From an uncultured Chlorobiales bacterium (GTDB lineage: Bacteria; Bacteroidota; Chlorobiia; Chlorobiales; Thermochlorobacteraceae): a DNA stretch of 33,755 nt. The stretch lies in contig CALKXI010000112.1 in NCBI GenBank assembly GCA_938003965.1, forward strand, positions 1 to 33,755, given 5' to 3'. The notes under the pieces were generated by a model. The model saw only the letters and a program-made list of their open reading frames with translations, was not told the origin of the DNA and searched no databases. This document shows, one piece after another, positions 8,850 to 16,040 of the stretch. Numbering within the stretch: the first letter of the stretch is position 1; every line of letters starts with the position of its first letter. The position numbers were made by a program, and so were the translations under genes.

Positions 8850-9746
8850 ATGAAACGCTACTTCTTGCCACTAAAAATTCTGCTCTCGCTGGTGCTCTTG
8901 GGCGTGCTTTTTTCAAAAGTCAATCTTGACGCTGTGCTTCAAGCCCTTGTCAAAATTGACTATCCCCTTGCTTGGAGCGCGATTGCATTAGTGCCTGTTA
9001 GTTTCTTGTTGGAGTCGCTCAAATGGAAAGTCTTGATTAGCCGACAAGATTCGCAGACGAGTTTGTTTGACTCGCTTCAATCGGTGCTGATTGGCACGGC
9101 AGGCGCGATTACCACGCCGCTTCACATTGGCAAATACGCCGCGCAAATGTTCTTCCACGCCGAAGTGCCGCGCGCACGTTTGCTTACGCTCGTTTTTATC
9201 AACGGACAGATTCTCGGCGTTTTCACTTTGCTTTTTGGCTTGGCGTCGCTCGCTTACTTTTTCCATCTGACACATCACCAAAATCTTGCTCTGGTTTTTC
9301 TTTGGCTGTTTCTTTTCGCACTGCTTTTGTTGGTAGGTTTGATTTGGGTTTCAAAATCGCGCTTTCCGTTTCCTGAAAAGTTAAATTTCTTGTTGGATTA
9401 CACATCGGACGAGTGGAGCAGAGCCTTGCTTTATGGCTTTTTGCGACACATGGTTTCCACCGTTCAATTTTGCTTGCTCATCAATGCGTGCTTGGGGAAT
9501 GCACCGATGCCGTTTGAAGAGGCGTTTGTGGCGGTCTCGTCGGTGTGGCTTGCCAAAGCCGTTGTGCCATTTTTCATCGGCGATTTAGGCTTGCGCGAAG
9601 CGACGGCGGCATATTTCATTTCTGCACTTGGCTATTCGGCGGAAGCAGGCGTTGCCGCCTCGCTCTTGATTTTTACAATAAACTTGCTTTTGCCCGCACT
9701 GCTTGGACTTGCCGTTATTCCTAAACTTCGCTTTTCAACGCCGTGA
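8850..9746 (+). CDS. Flippase-like membrane protein (LPG synthase TM region / UPF0104 family)
   Basis: This is an integral inner-membrane protein of 298 aa with about eight hydrophobic segments. It begins with a lysine/leucine-rich first helix (LPLKILLSLVLLGVLFSKVNL), the typical opening of the family that covers the transmembrane half of MprF and related lipid-linked substrate transporters. The segment FFIGDLGLREATAAYF matches the conserved GxxGxRE region of that family. It lacks the lysyl-transferase domain of MprF, so it is the stand-alone translocase-like form often found beside glycosyltransferases. It is the first gene of a compact seven-gene operon. Its stop overlaps the GTG start of the next gene by 4 bp (GTGA), pointing to translational coupling. 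The transported substrate is unknown; a glycolipid is an inference from the neighbours. Confidence 0.82.
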   Translation: MKRYFLPLKILLSLVLLGVLFSKVNLDAVLQALVKIDYPLAWSAIALVPVSFLLESLKWKVLISRQDSQTSLFDSLQSVLIGTAGAITTPLHIGKYAAQMFFHAEVPRARLLTLVFINGQILGVFTLLFGLASLAYFFHLTHHQNLALVFLWLFLFALLLLVGLIWVSKSRFPFPEKLNFLLDYTSDEWSRALLYGFLRHMVSTVQFCLLINACLGNAPMPFEEAFVAVSSVWLAKAVVPFFIGDLGLREATAAYFISALGYSAEAGVAASLLIFTINLLLPALLGLAVIPKLRFSTP

Positions 9747-10861
9747 GCGTTTTCTTCTTTCTCTTCCTCGCCTCGCTCGTTGTGTATGTGAGTTTTGTTG
9801 TTTGGATTTTATTCGGATTTCGGAAACTCGACTCCACACAAACTCCAACCATCAGGATGTCGCCGAGGGTTTCCGTTGTGATTGCGGCACGCAACGAAGC
9901 GCAGTTTATCGCCACTTGCCTACGAAGCCTTGCCGCGCAAACATGTGCTCCGCTTGAAATTATCCTGATTGACGACGCCTCCGACGACGACACCGCTCAA
10001 CTCGCACTTGCGCAAAACAGTGGCTGTTTGACTTTGATTCGTAACGATATGCCTATCGGAAAAAAACCGTCGCTCGCCAAAGGCATTGCCGCCGCCAAAG
10101 GCGATGTGATTGCCTGTACCGATGCCGATTGCCTTGCGCCGCCCACCTGGATTGAAGAGATTAGCAAAGCCTTTTCGGATTCATCGCTTGGGTTTCTCTC
10201 AATGCCGGTTCTTTATCACGGCGAAAAAAATCTCTTTGCGAAATCTCAATCGCTCGATTTTCTCTCGCTTGTTGCTATTGGCGGCGCGCTCATTAAACTT
10301 GGAAAACCTGCCATTTGCAACGGTGCAAATATCGCTTATCGCCGCAAGTTGTTTTTTGAGACAGGCGGTTTCGGCAAAATCAAACTGGCATCGGGCGATG
10401 ACGAAGCCGTTATGCGCAACATCTTCCGAGTCGGTTATCGAGTTGATTTCTTGGCGTCGGAACGCACAACGGTGAAAACACTACCGGTTGCAACACTTCG
10501 CGCGTTTCTCAAACAGCGAATCCGTTGGGCGTCAAAAGGCACGGCTTACGGCGATGTCTCTTTGCTTTTTCTTCTCGCACTTGCTTTGATTTATGCCTTC
10601 AATCTTGCGCTCTTCCTCACGCCTGTGTGGGCATGGCTTGGCGATTTATGGCGCATTGCGTTTGCTTCGTTTCTCATCAAGTTCAGCGTTGATGGCTTCG
10701 CCGTTTGGCAGATGACTAAGCAGTTCGGACGCACAGACTTGCGGCGCGTCTTTTTTGTGGCGGAGTTGTTGCAGATTTTTTATGTTGCGCTTACACCGCT
10801 TTTGGCAGAACTGCTCAAACTTGGAAAGGGCTACGAATGGAAAGGCGTGAATCGAAAATAA
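9743..10861 (+). CDS. Membrane glycosyltransferase family 2 (first of two)
   Basis: This is a processive-type GT2 enzyme anchored in the inner membrane. One N-terminal helix (about 2-22) is followed by the catalytic domain: VSVVIAARNEAQFI, EIILIDDASDDDT (nucleotide-binding Asp), CTDADC (the DxD metal site), LASGDDEAVMRN (acid/base region) and QRIRWASKGTAYG (QxxRW acceptor motif). Three hydrophobic helices at the C-terminus complete the usual architecture. The GTG start overlaps the previous stop; no ATG in frame would preserve the N-terminal helix. The 3' end is overlapped for 25 bp by the small ORF that starts at 10837. It is a close architectural match to the second GT2 at 12087-13202, suggesting two successive sugar additions. 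Confidence 0.93.
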   Translation: MSVFFFLFLASLVVYVSFVVWILFGFRKLDSTQTPTIRMSPRVSVVIAARNEAQFIATCLRSLAAQTCAPLEIILIDDASDDDTAQLALAQNSGCLTLIRNDMPIGKKPSLAKGIAAAKGDVIACTDADCLAPPTWIEEISKAFSDSSLGFLSMPVLYHGEKNLFAKSQSLDFLSLVAIGGALIKLGKPAICNGANIAYRRKLFFETGGFGKIKLASGDDEAVMRNIFRVGYRVDFLASERTTVKTLPVATLRAFLKQRIRWASKGTAYGDVSLLFLLALALIYAFNLALFLTPVWAWLGDLWRIAFASFLIKFSVDGFAVWQMTKQFGRTDLRRVFFVAELLQIFYVALTPLLAELLKLGKGYEWKGVNRK

Positions 10862-11055
10862 CGGTTGTCCGAAAAGTCAATCAAACACTCGACTCCGAAC
10901 ACGATGCGCCACTGCCGCCCGAACTTGCACTTCGCATGATGTGGCAACTGACCTGCAACGCATGGGCATTTATGCCCGACTCCGAACAGCCCGATGACTC
11001 GATTGAATCAAGACATCAGAGATTTTCTCGCGTGTTTAAGCACCGCACACGTTGA
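10837..11055 (+). CDS. Small 72-aa ORF paired with a nucleotidyltransferase; unknown function
   Basis: This is a polar 72-residue protein with no membrane segment. Its start overlaps the end of the upstream glycosyltransferase by 25 bp and its end overlaps the next gene by 62 bp. The middle (ALRMMWQLTCNAWAF) and the tail (ESRHQRFSRVFKHR), a Trp-Ala-Phe block followed by a basic SRxxR segment, resemble short proteins that I recall being encoded directly before stand-alone nucleotidyltransferase genes in many bacteria; I could not check this. Without that resemblance it would be a marginal ORF. If real, it is a candidate partner (antitoxin, adaptor or RNA-binding protein) for the following enzyme. 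The alternative is a chance frame between the two larger genes. Confidence 0.55.
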   Translation: MERRESKITVVRKVNQTLDSEHDAPLPPELALRMMWQLTCNAWAFMPDSEQPDDSIESRHQRFSRVFKHRTR

Positions 11056-11452
11056 GTATTTGGTTGTTGGTGCGTATTCATTAGCCGCTCACGGCTATCC
11101 ACGCGCCACTGGTGATATAGACTTTTGGATAAACCCAACACCTGAAAACGCAAAGCGTATCGTTAAGGCGTTGGAATGCTTCACCTTGCCGCTTCCCCTA
11201 ACCGAAAAAGATTTTCTCGAGGAAAACATTGTTCTTCAACTTGGCGTTGCGCCGAATCGAATTGATTTGCTCACCAGCATTGACGGCGTGCGCTTTGATG
11301 AGGCTTGGCAAAATAAAGTTCAGATAACCATTGATGGCATACCCGTGTTTGTGCTCTCAAAAGAGGACTTGCTTAAAAACAAACTTGCAGTTGGACGCGA
11401 TAAAGACCAAAGTGATATTCGATGGCTGATGAAACAACTCGGAAAATCCTAA
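10994..11452 (+). CDS. Stand-alone pol-beta superfamily nucleotidyltransferase (DUF6036/AbiEii-like)
   Basis: This 152-aa protein has the minimal nucleotidyltransferase fold. The motif runs from G26 (VVGAYSLAAHGYPRATGDID) to the metal-binding pair D41 and D43, with a third carboxylate at D91 (NRIDLL). The C-terminal SKEDLLKNKLAVGRDKDQSDI is the helical segment typical of AbiEii-like and DUF6036-type members. Relatives act as toxins of nucleotidyltransferase-based toxin-antitoxin systems or as uncharacterised transferases; the target here cannot be predicted. The start at 10994 gives the expected N-terminus just before the first strand. The gene ends one base before the ATG of the deacetylase gene, so it is embedded in the envelope operon rather than standing as an independent island. 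Confidence 0.85.
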   Translation: MTRLNQDIRDFLACLSTAHVEYLVVGAYSLAAHGYPRATGDIDFWINPTPENAKRIVKALECFTLPLPLTEKDFLEENIVLQLGVAPNRIDLLTSIDGVRFDEAWQNKVQITIDGIPVFVLSKEDLLKNKLAVGRDKDQSDIRWLMKQLGKS

Positions 11453-12085
11453 ATGCAACGCGGCATGTTTTACCCAAAGCGTGTTCCAAAATTTATTGAT
11501 GCGCTCTTCCCGCAATGCTTGTGGCGCAAAGCCGATGACGCGCTCTACCTCACCGTCGACGATTCGCCCTCGCCTCACACGCCCGAACTGCTTGAAATTT
11601 TAGCGCGATACCATGTTAAAGCCACATTTTTCCTGATTGGAAAACACATTGAACGCTATCCCGACTACGCCAAAGCCATTGTTCAACAAGGACACCGCAT
11701 TGGCAATCACTCTTACTCGCACACGCGAAATTTGCACGAAACTTTTTTTCGTGATGAAGTTATCAGAACGGAGCAACTTCTATCGACGCTGTGTGCCTCT
11801 TGCACGGCGCGTCAATCGCTGTTTCGTTTTCCTTACGGAAGGTTTAACTTTGTATCACTTCGGATATTGAAAGAACTCAACTTAACGCCCGTGATGTGGT
11901 CGCTACTTACAGCAGATTTTGATGCAAGCGTTTCTGCTGAAGCCGTGTTGAATTTACTCCGCTCAGCAACTGCGGGCGACATTGTGGTGATGCACGATAA
12001 CGAGAAGTCCATCCAAAAACTGCGCGCTGTTTTGCCGATTGCGCTTGGTGAACTTTCAAGGCGTTTTTCATTTAACCTTTTGTGA
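11453..12085 (+). CDS. Polysaccharide deacetylase (carbohydrate esterase 4, NodB-like)
   Basis: This is a metal-dependent deacetylase of N-acetyl sugars. The CE4 motifs appear in order: LTVDDSPSPHT (motif 1, with the catalytic and metal-binding Asp pair; TVDDSPS instead of the usual TFDDGPS), HRIGNHSYSHTRNL (motif 2, the two metal His), RFPYGRFN (motif 3), VMWSLLTADFD (motif 4) and GDIVVMHDN (motif 5, catalytic His). It has no signal peptide or obvious membrane anchor, so it is predicted to act on the cytoplasmic face, on a lipid-linked or nucleotide-linked sugar. The ATG directly follows the previous stop. At 210 aa it is a compact single-domain enzyme. Its position between two GT2 genes suggests it removes an acetyl group from a sugar added by one of them. 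Confidence 0.93.
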   Translation: MQRGMFYPKRVPKFIDALFPQCLWRKADDALYLTVDDSPSPHTPELLEILARYHVKATFFLIGKHIERYPDYAKAIVQQGHRIGNHSYSHTRNLHETFFRDEVIRTEQLLSTLCASCTARQSLFRFPYGRFNFVSLRILKELNLTPVMWSLLTADFDASVSAEAVLNLLRSATAGDIVVMHDNEKSIQKLRAVLPIALGELSRRFSFNLL

Positions 12086-12086
12086 T

Positions 12087-13202
12087 ATGGCTATCCTTGA
12101 ACCGATTATTACCGTTCTGCAAGTTCTTGCGCTCGGAATGATTGGCATTTACGCGATTGAAACCCTCGTTTTGGTCGTGGGCATTCATCGACGCTTTCCG
12201 ACAAAAGCGTGGGACGAGTTGCCAATGGTGAGCATCGTCGTCGCCGCACGCAACGAAGAAAACAATATCGCTCGATGTTTGGACTCGCTTGTTCAACTTG
12301 ATTATCCCAAAGAGAAACTCGATATCATTATCGCCGACGACCACAGCACCGACCGCACCGCCGAGATTATTCAAGACTACGCACGCCGATTTGCTTTCGT
12401 GCGCTACTACGCCGTTCAAGCCTCCGAAATTAAAGGCAAAGGCAATGCGATTCATCAAGCCGTGTTGATTTCAAAAGGAGAGTTCGTGCTCATGACCGAT
12501 GCCGACTGCGCCGTTCAACCCACTTGGGCGAAAGAAACCATCAAATACTTCACCGACGAAACGGGTCTGGTGTGCGGCATTACCACACCACGTAGTTCGC
12601 GTCTCTTCGAGAAAGTTCAAGAATTGAATTGGACCTACTTGCTTTCCACAGGCTCGGCAGTTGCGGCGATTGGCTATCCGATTGGCGGCATTGGTAACAA
12701 TTTCAGTTTTCGCAAACGTGCATATCTGGACGTGGGCGGCTACGCCAAAGTTCGATTCAGCGTAACTGAAGATTTCGCGCTCTTTCAAGCCGTCAAGAAA
12801 ACGAAGTGGAAAATCGCCTATCCCGCACTGCGCGAAACGCAAAACATCACTGAGCCGATGCAAACGGTCGCCGAACTTTACAAGCAACAAAAGCGATGGA
12901 TTTTAGGCGGCACATCGGCAGATTGGAAAAGTTGGATTACGCTTCTTGTTGGTTTCTGCACTCATCTTCTTTCTGCTCTCTCGTTTGCGATGTTTCCGAT
13001 AAAAACTGCGCTGACGATGCTTGCCGTCAAGTTTGGTGCTGACGCACTCTTTCTGCTCACGCCGCTGATTCGCTTGCGCATGATGCGCCTTGCTCCGAAC
13101 TTCATCTTCTTCGAACTCTATCAATACGTGCTCATCATCTTCGTTCCGATTGCATTGCTCTTCGACCGCAAAATCGTGTGGAAAGGCAGAGTCTACGGCT
13201 GA
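12087..13202 (+). CDS. Membrane glycosyltransferase family 2 (second of two)
   Basis: This GT2 has the same architecture as the 9743-10861 gene: an N-terminal hydrophobic helix, a catalytic domain (VSIVVAARNEENNIAR, IIADDHSTDRT, MTDADC, VTEDFALFQAV, QQKRWILGG) and C-terminal membrane helices ending in a basic tail. The ATG at 12087 lies 1 bp after the deacetylase stop and begins the hydrophobic segment. The longer frame from 12039 would overlap the deacetylase and add 16 unrelated residues, so I rejected it. The DDH and DxD pairs and the QxxRW motif are intact, so it should be active. Donor and acceptor sugars are unknown. Confidence 0.93.
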   Translation: MAILEPIITVLQVLALGMIGIYAIETLVLVVGIHRRFPTKAWDELPMVSIVVAARNEENNIARCLDSLVQLDYPKEKLDIIIADDHSTDRTAEIIQDYARRFAFVRYYAVQASEIKGKGNAIHQAVLISKGEFVLMTDADCAVQPTWAKETIKYFTDETGLVCGITTPRSSRLFEKVQELNWTYLLSTGSAVAAIGYPIGGIGNNFSFRKRAYLDVGGYAKVRFSVTEDFALFQAVKKTKWKIAYPALRETQNITEPMQTVAELYKQQKRWILGGTSADWKSWITLLVGFCTHLLSALSFAMFPIKTALTMLAVKFGADALFLLTPLIRLRMMRLAPNFIFFELYQYVLIIFVPIALLFDRKIVWKGRVYG

Positions 13203-14107
13203 TGCAGATTGAATCGACTTTTCGCATCACGCCTGCACATTGGGCGATGATGGCGCAGACCTTCATTGCAGGCACGAGTTTTTCTTTTGCGCGCGTTGCC
13301 TCTGTCGAGTTCAATCCGCTCGTTTTAGCCTTTCTCCGCCTCACGGGCTCGGCGTTGATTTTTGGCGTGCTGTTTTTTTCGCGCGGCGGATTCAATGGCA
13401 ATCGTCCAACGTTATCGGAATGGATAAAACTTTTCGCGCTTGCTTTTGTCGGAATCACATCGGGGCAATTTCTTTTTCTATTTGGCTTGAAATTCACCAC
13501 GCCTGCAAGTAGCGCAGTGCTTTATGCCATGACGCCGCTTTGGGTGTTGCTCATTTCGGTGGTGATGAGCAAATCGGAACGGCTCTCGAAGCGCAAACTT
13601 TTCGCGATTGCGATTGCCATATCGGGCGGCTTAACGGCACTTTTCGGAAGTGGCAAAACATTGGACTTTGCAGAAAACGCATGGCTCGGAAACTTCATCA
13701 CGCTTGGGGCGGTGTGGTGTTGGGCAAGTTACTTGGCATTCGGCAAGAAAATTTTGGTGAGGTATGATGCCATTCAGGGCACAGCGTTGATGATGATGCT
13801 CGGCGCGCTGATGTTCTTCCCGATTGGCTTTCTGCCGACACTCTCGTTTGAGTGGTCGGTGATTTCGGCGGGGGCATGGTTTGGCGTGCTCTGGGTTACG
13901 TTGCTTGGCTCGGTAGTTGCTTACGGATTGATTAGTTTCGCGCTCTCAAAACTTACTCCGTCGCAAATTTCCGTGTTTATGAACGCGCAACCTGCGATTG
14001 CCGCAAGCGTGAGCATCTTATTTTTCGGCGAGCCTTTTTCGCTAACACTCATCATAGGCGGCGCACTTGCCATCACAGGAATCATTATGCTCCAACAAGA
14101 ACGCTAA
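13202..14107 (+). CDS. EamA/DMT-family transporter
   Basis: This is a ten-helix inner-membrane protein of the drug/metabolite transporter superfamily, with two EamA repeats of about 140 residues. The first starts at WAMMAQTFIAGTSFSFARVA. The second starts at WLGNFITLGAVWCWASYLAF and contains the conserved P in TPSQISVFMNAQPAIAA. The ATG at 13202 overlaps the GT2 stop by one base (TGATG); the alternative start at 13178 adds eight non-hydrophobic residues. DMT proteins carry many small substrates, and some (ArnE/F-like) move undecaprenyl-linked sugars. That would suit this operon but is only an inference. It is the last gene of the operon. Confidence 0.88.
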   Translation: MQIESTFRITPAHWAMMAQTFIAGTSFSFARVASVEFNPLVLAFLRLTGSALIFGVLFFSRGGFNGNRPTLSEWIKLFALAFVGITSGQFLFLFGLKFTTPASSAVLYAMTPLWVLLISVVMSKSERLSKRKLFAIAIAISGGLTALFGSGKTLDFAENAWLGNFITLGAVWCWASYLAFGKKILVRYDAIQGTALMMMLGALMFFPIGFLPTLSFEWSVISAGAWFGVLWVTLLGSVVAYGLISFALSKLTPSQISVFMNAQPAIAASVSILFFGEPFSLTLIIGGALAITGIIMLQQER

Positions 14108-14154
14108 CAGACGGCACACATAGCAAACGCTCGCACAAGATTTAACGCCCGCAT

Positions 14155-14568
14155 TTACTTTTTCAGCTCTTGTTCCAACTCTTGCAGTTGCTTCAAGGCT
14201 TCGTCGAATTCTTTTTTGAGCGTGTTAAATTTCTCCTCGCTTGCGTTCTTTAGCTCTTCGGCTTTCTTCTCTAATTCTTCGCGCTTGGCACCCAGTTCTT
14301 CCATTTTCTTTTTGAGTTCTTCGGCTTGCTCTTTTCGTTCAAGGGCGCGTTTTTTCATTTCCTCGAGTTGCCGCTCGACGCTTTTGTATTCCTCTTCGGC
14401 GGATTTTAGGAGTTCTTCTTTGCGCGAGGCAAGGTCTTTGATTTTTTCTACGGCTTTACCTGCTTCTTCTTTCACGCGCTCGGTGGTGATGTCTTCTTTT
14501 TTGACGAAGGTGAAATAAGCGAACAAACCAATAAACGCAATGAACAATAGCCTAATGAGTTGTTTCAT
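14155..14568 (-). CDS. Membrane-anchored coiled-coil protein, unknown function
   Basis: This 137-aa protein starts at MKQLIRLLFIAF. One N-terminal hydrophobic helix (about 3-20) is followed by roughly 110 residues that are almost entirely Lys, Glu, Leu, Ala and Arg, with heptad periodicity (KKRALERKEQAEELKKKMEE): a long continuous coiled coil. I recognise no enzymatic motif. It could be a membrane-tethered scaffold or spacer. I preferred the ATG at 14568 over 14604 because the longer frame runs into the upstream YkgJ-type gene. It lies 13 bp after that gene's stop and is convergent with the EamA gene. Low-complexity composition makes homology searches unreliable. Confidence 0.75.
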   Translation of the reverse strand: MKQLIRLLFIAFIGLFAYFTFVKKEDITTERVKEEAGKAVEKIKDLASRKEELLKSAEEEYKSVERQLEEMKKRALERKEQAEELKKKMEELGAKREELEKKAEELKNASEEKFNTLKKEFDEALKQLQELEQELKK

Positions 14569-14581
14569 TTTTTGAAAAAGT

Positions 14582-15100
14582 TTAATTGACGCTCGAATGT
14601 GCAAATTTTTCTTGAAAAGATAATCTCACCTTCAACGCCTCGACCACGTTGAACGCGATTGGACAAATCGCATACTTTTCCATCACCGATTGAAACCGAT
14701 ACTTGAAATGCTCGCCTTTGAGGTTCGGGAAGGTTTGGCAACAGAGCGGGCGCACTTCGTAGGCACTGCACAAATTTTCTCGAAGCATCGGGCAGGGTTT
14801 TGTGTTGAAGTAATAGGCTTCTTTGTAGGGCTTGACGAATGTTTCTTTGAAATTTTCTACTGAAACGCCACTTGCTTGTGCAAGTGCAGGAAGTTCGTGC
14901 TCAAAGGCGGCGGCGTAAAAGTTCTTGCAACAGTTTGCGCACGTTTTGCAGTCGATATTGGGTTCAATCTCGTCGTTGAGCAAAGCGACAAGTGGGTCGA
15001 GCGTTGATGATGGAAATTGTCGGAGAAATTTGGCGAAGGCGTTGTTCTCGCGTTCTTTTTCCTTTGCGATTGCTTTGATACGTGAGAGGTCGAGTAGCAT
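14582..15100 (-). CDS. YkgJ-family cysteine-cluster protein
   Basis: This is a soluble 172-aa protein with the CxxCxxCC cluster of the YkgJ family (C51, C54, C57 and C58 in DCKTCANCCK). A second set follows: C103 (KPCPML), C111, C120 and C121 in YEVRPLCCQTFP, and a later C146. The motif order matches a family thought to bind iron-sulfur or zinc, often described as oxidoreductases of unknown role. It starts 4 bp after the stop of the DUF2283-like gene, so it is likely part of the same small operon. The function in the cell is unknown. Confidence 0.88.
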   Translation of the reverse strand: MLLDLSRIKAIAKEKERENNAFAKFLRQFPSSTLDPLVALLNDEIEPNIDCKTCANCCKNFYAAAFEHELPALAQASGVSVENFKETFVKPYKEAYYFNTKPCPMLRENLCSAYEVRPLCCQTFPNLKGEHFKYRFQSVMEKYAICPIAFNVVEALKVRLSFQEKFAHSSVN

Positions 15101-15104
15101 AGCA

Positions 15105-15374
15105 TTAGGGTAAAGGGTCTGCGCTTTTACCGATGTCTGTTTCTAAAATTGAAAATCCGACGATGTCGCCTTGTGCGGTGTGAATCATCAGGTCACCGTC
15201 TATGAAATCAAGCGGCTCGTAGTCGTAACTGTGGTCGGCGTCGCGATTTTTATCAAAAACGACGTGTAAGGTGCGCTCGGTTTCGTCGTAAAATGTGTCG
15301 TAGTCTTTTCCTGAAAAGGCTTGCAAGTCGGGAACTTGGCGAAGCAACTGCGCGATGAACTCGTGTAAGGTCAT
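15105..15374 (-). CDS. Small hypothetical protein, DUF2283-like
   Basis: This 89-aa acidic protein contains the pattern YDTFYDETERTLHVVF, then DGDLMIHTAQGDIVGFSILE. It fits the DUF2283 layout: a YDxExDTL-type strand, a functionless spacer, and a D/E-rich 'GxIVGxEIL' ending. The assignment is by eye. Its ATG follows directly on the stop of the frameshifted membrane gene (TAA-ATG), and its stop is 4 bp before the YkgJ gene, so it belongs to the same transcript. DUF2283 proteins have no established function. Confidence 0.7.
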   Translation of the reverse strand: MTLHEFIAQLLRQVPDLQAFSGKDYDTFYDETERTLHVVFDKNRDADHSYDYEPLDFIDGDLMIHTAQGDIVGFSILETDIGKSADPLP

Positions 15375-15793
15375 TTATGGAGAAGTATCTTTTTGGGATT
15401 CTTTAGATTTTTGACCTTTTGCATATCCCAATCCATATCCGCCTAAACCGCCTGCCGCTAACGGGGCAACATATTTTATGATTTCAATGGCTACTTCTTT
15501 TTGTCCATTCGCTGCGAGGTAGGTTGTAACAGCAAGAATTCCAAATATGATTGTTCCTACAAGAATACTCTGATAAACAATCTTTTTCTGTTCGTGCAGA
15601 CGGTCGTCTTTTCTGTCTTCAAGTTGCGTTTTTAGAAGTTCTTTTGCATACTCATAATTCCGCGCATCAGCCTTATCTTGTAATTCAACTTGCTTTATTT
15701 GAACTTCAAGTTGCTTTTGGTTATGTCTAAAAATTTTTCAGCAACTTCAGGGGGCAGAGATGGTTTGTCGCTTGATTCTCGTTCCTGTGACAT
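15375..15793 (-). pseudogene. Small membrane protein gene broken by a one-base frameshift
   Basis: An ATG at 15793 opens a frame that reads MSQERESSDKPSLPPEVAEK and then FLDITK, but it stops at 15695 after 32 codons. The frame one base over continues for over 100 codons without a stop to a TAA at 15375-15377. It reads QLEVQIKQVELQDKADARN, then a charged helix, a membrane helix (SILVGTIIFGILAVTTYLA), a second glycine-rich hydrophobic helix (PLAAGGLGGYGLGYAKG) and a polar tail. Adding one A to the AAAA run at about 15716-15719 joins them into a continuous protein of about 139 aa. The stop sits directly before the next ATG, as in an intact operon gene. A sequencing error, a natural inactivating mutation or slippage are all possible. 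The protein is unrecognised. Confidence 0.7.
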
Positions 15794-15980
15794 TATGCGG
15801 CGGTAATGGTATTTTGTATCTGATAATTATTTCTCCGAAGCCTTGCTGACCCAACTTTGGCTTCAAAAACTCTACCGACTCGATATTCTCTTTGTCTACC
15901 TCATTCAATTTTAAGAACTCCTCAGGAGTAACTTTTTTTGTGTAGAGAGGTCTGTCGATTTTGAATTGGGTCTTTATCAT
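15747..15980 (-). CDS. Hypothetical 77-aa protein, first gene of a small operon
   Basis: This soluble, mixed-charge protein (MIKTQFKIDRPLYTKK at the start, ending RIKRQTISAP) matches no family I recognise. The segment SVEFLKPKLGQQGFGEIIIR looks like a pair of strands, and no catalytic motif is visible. Its 3' end overlaps the ATG of the frameshifted membrane gene by 47 bp, an overlap that is itself evidence of translational coupling. It starts 60 bp after the pheS stop, so it may share the long translation-gene transcript. Confidence 0.6.
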   Translation of the reverse strand: MIKTQFKIDRPLYTKKVTPEEFLKLNEVDKENIESVEFLKPKLGQQGFGEIIIRYKIPLPPHNVTGTRIKRQTISAP

Positions 15981-16040
15981 AGCCTGAATTACTTTTATTG
16001 TTGGAAACTTAAATCATCGTATTGATTCCGCAAAAAGTTT

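Noticed and set aside
12471-12890. 139-codon minus-strand frame inside the second GT2
   Set aside because: The opposite strand carries all GT2 motifs in order, so this frame is a shadow.
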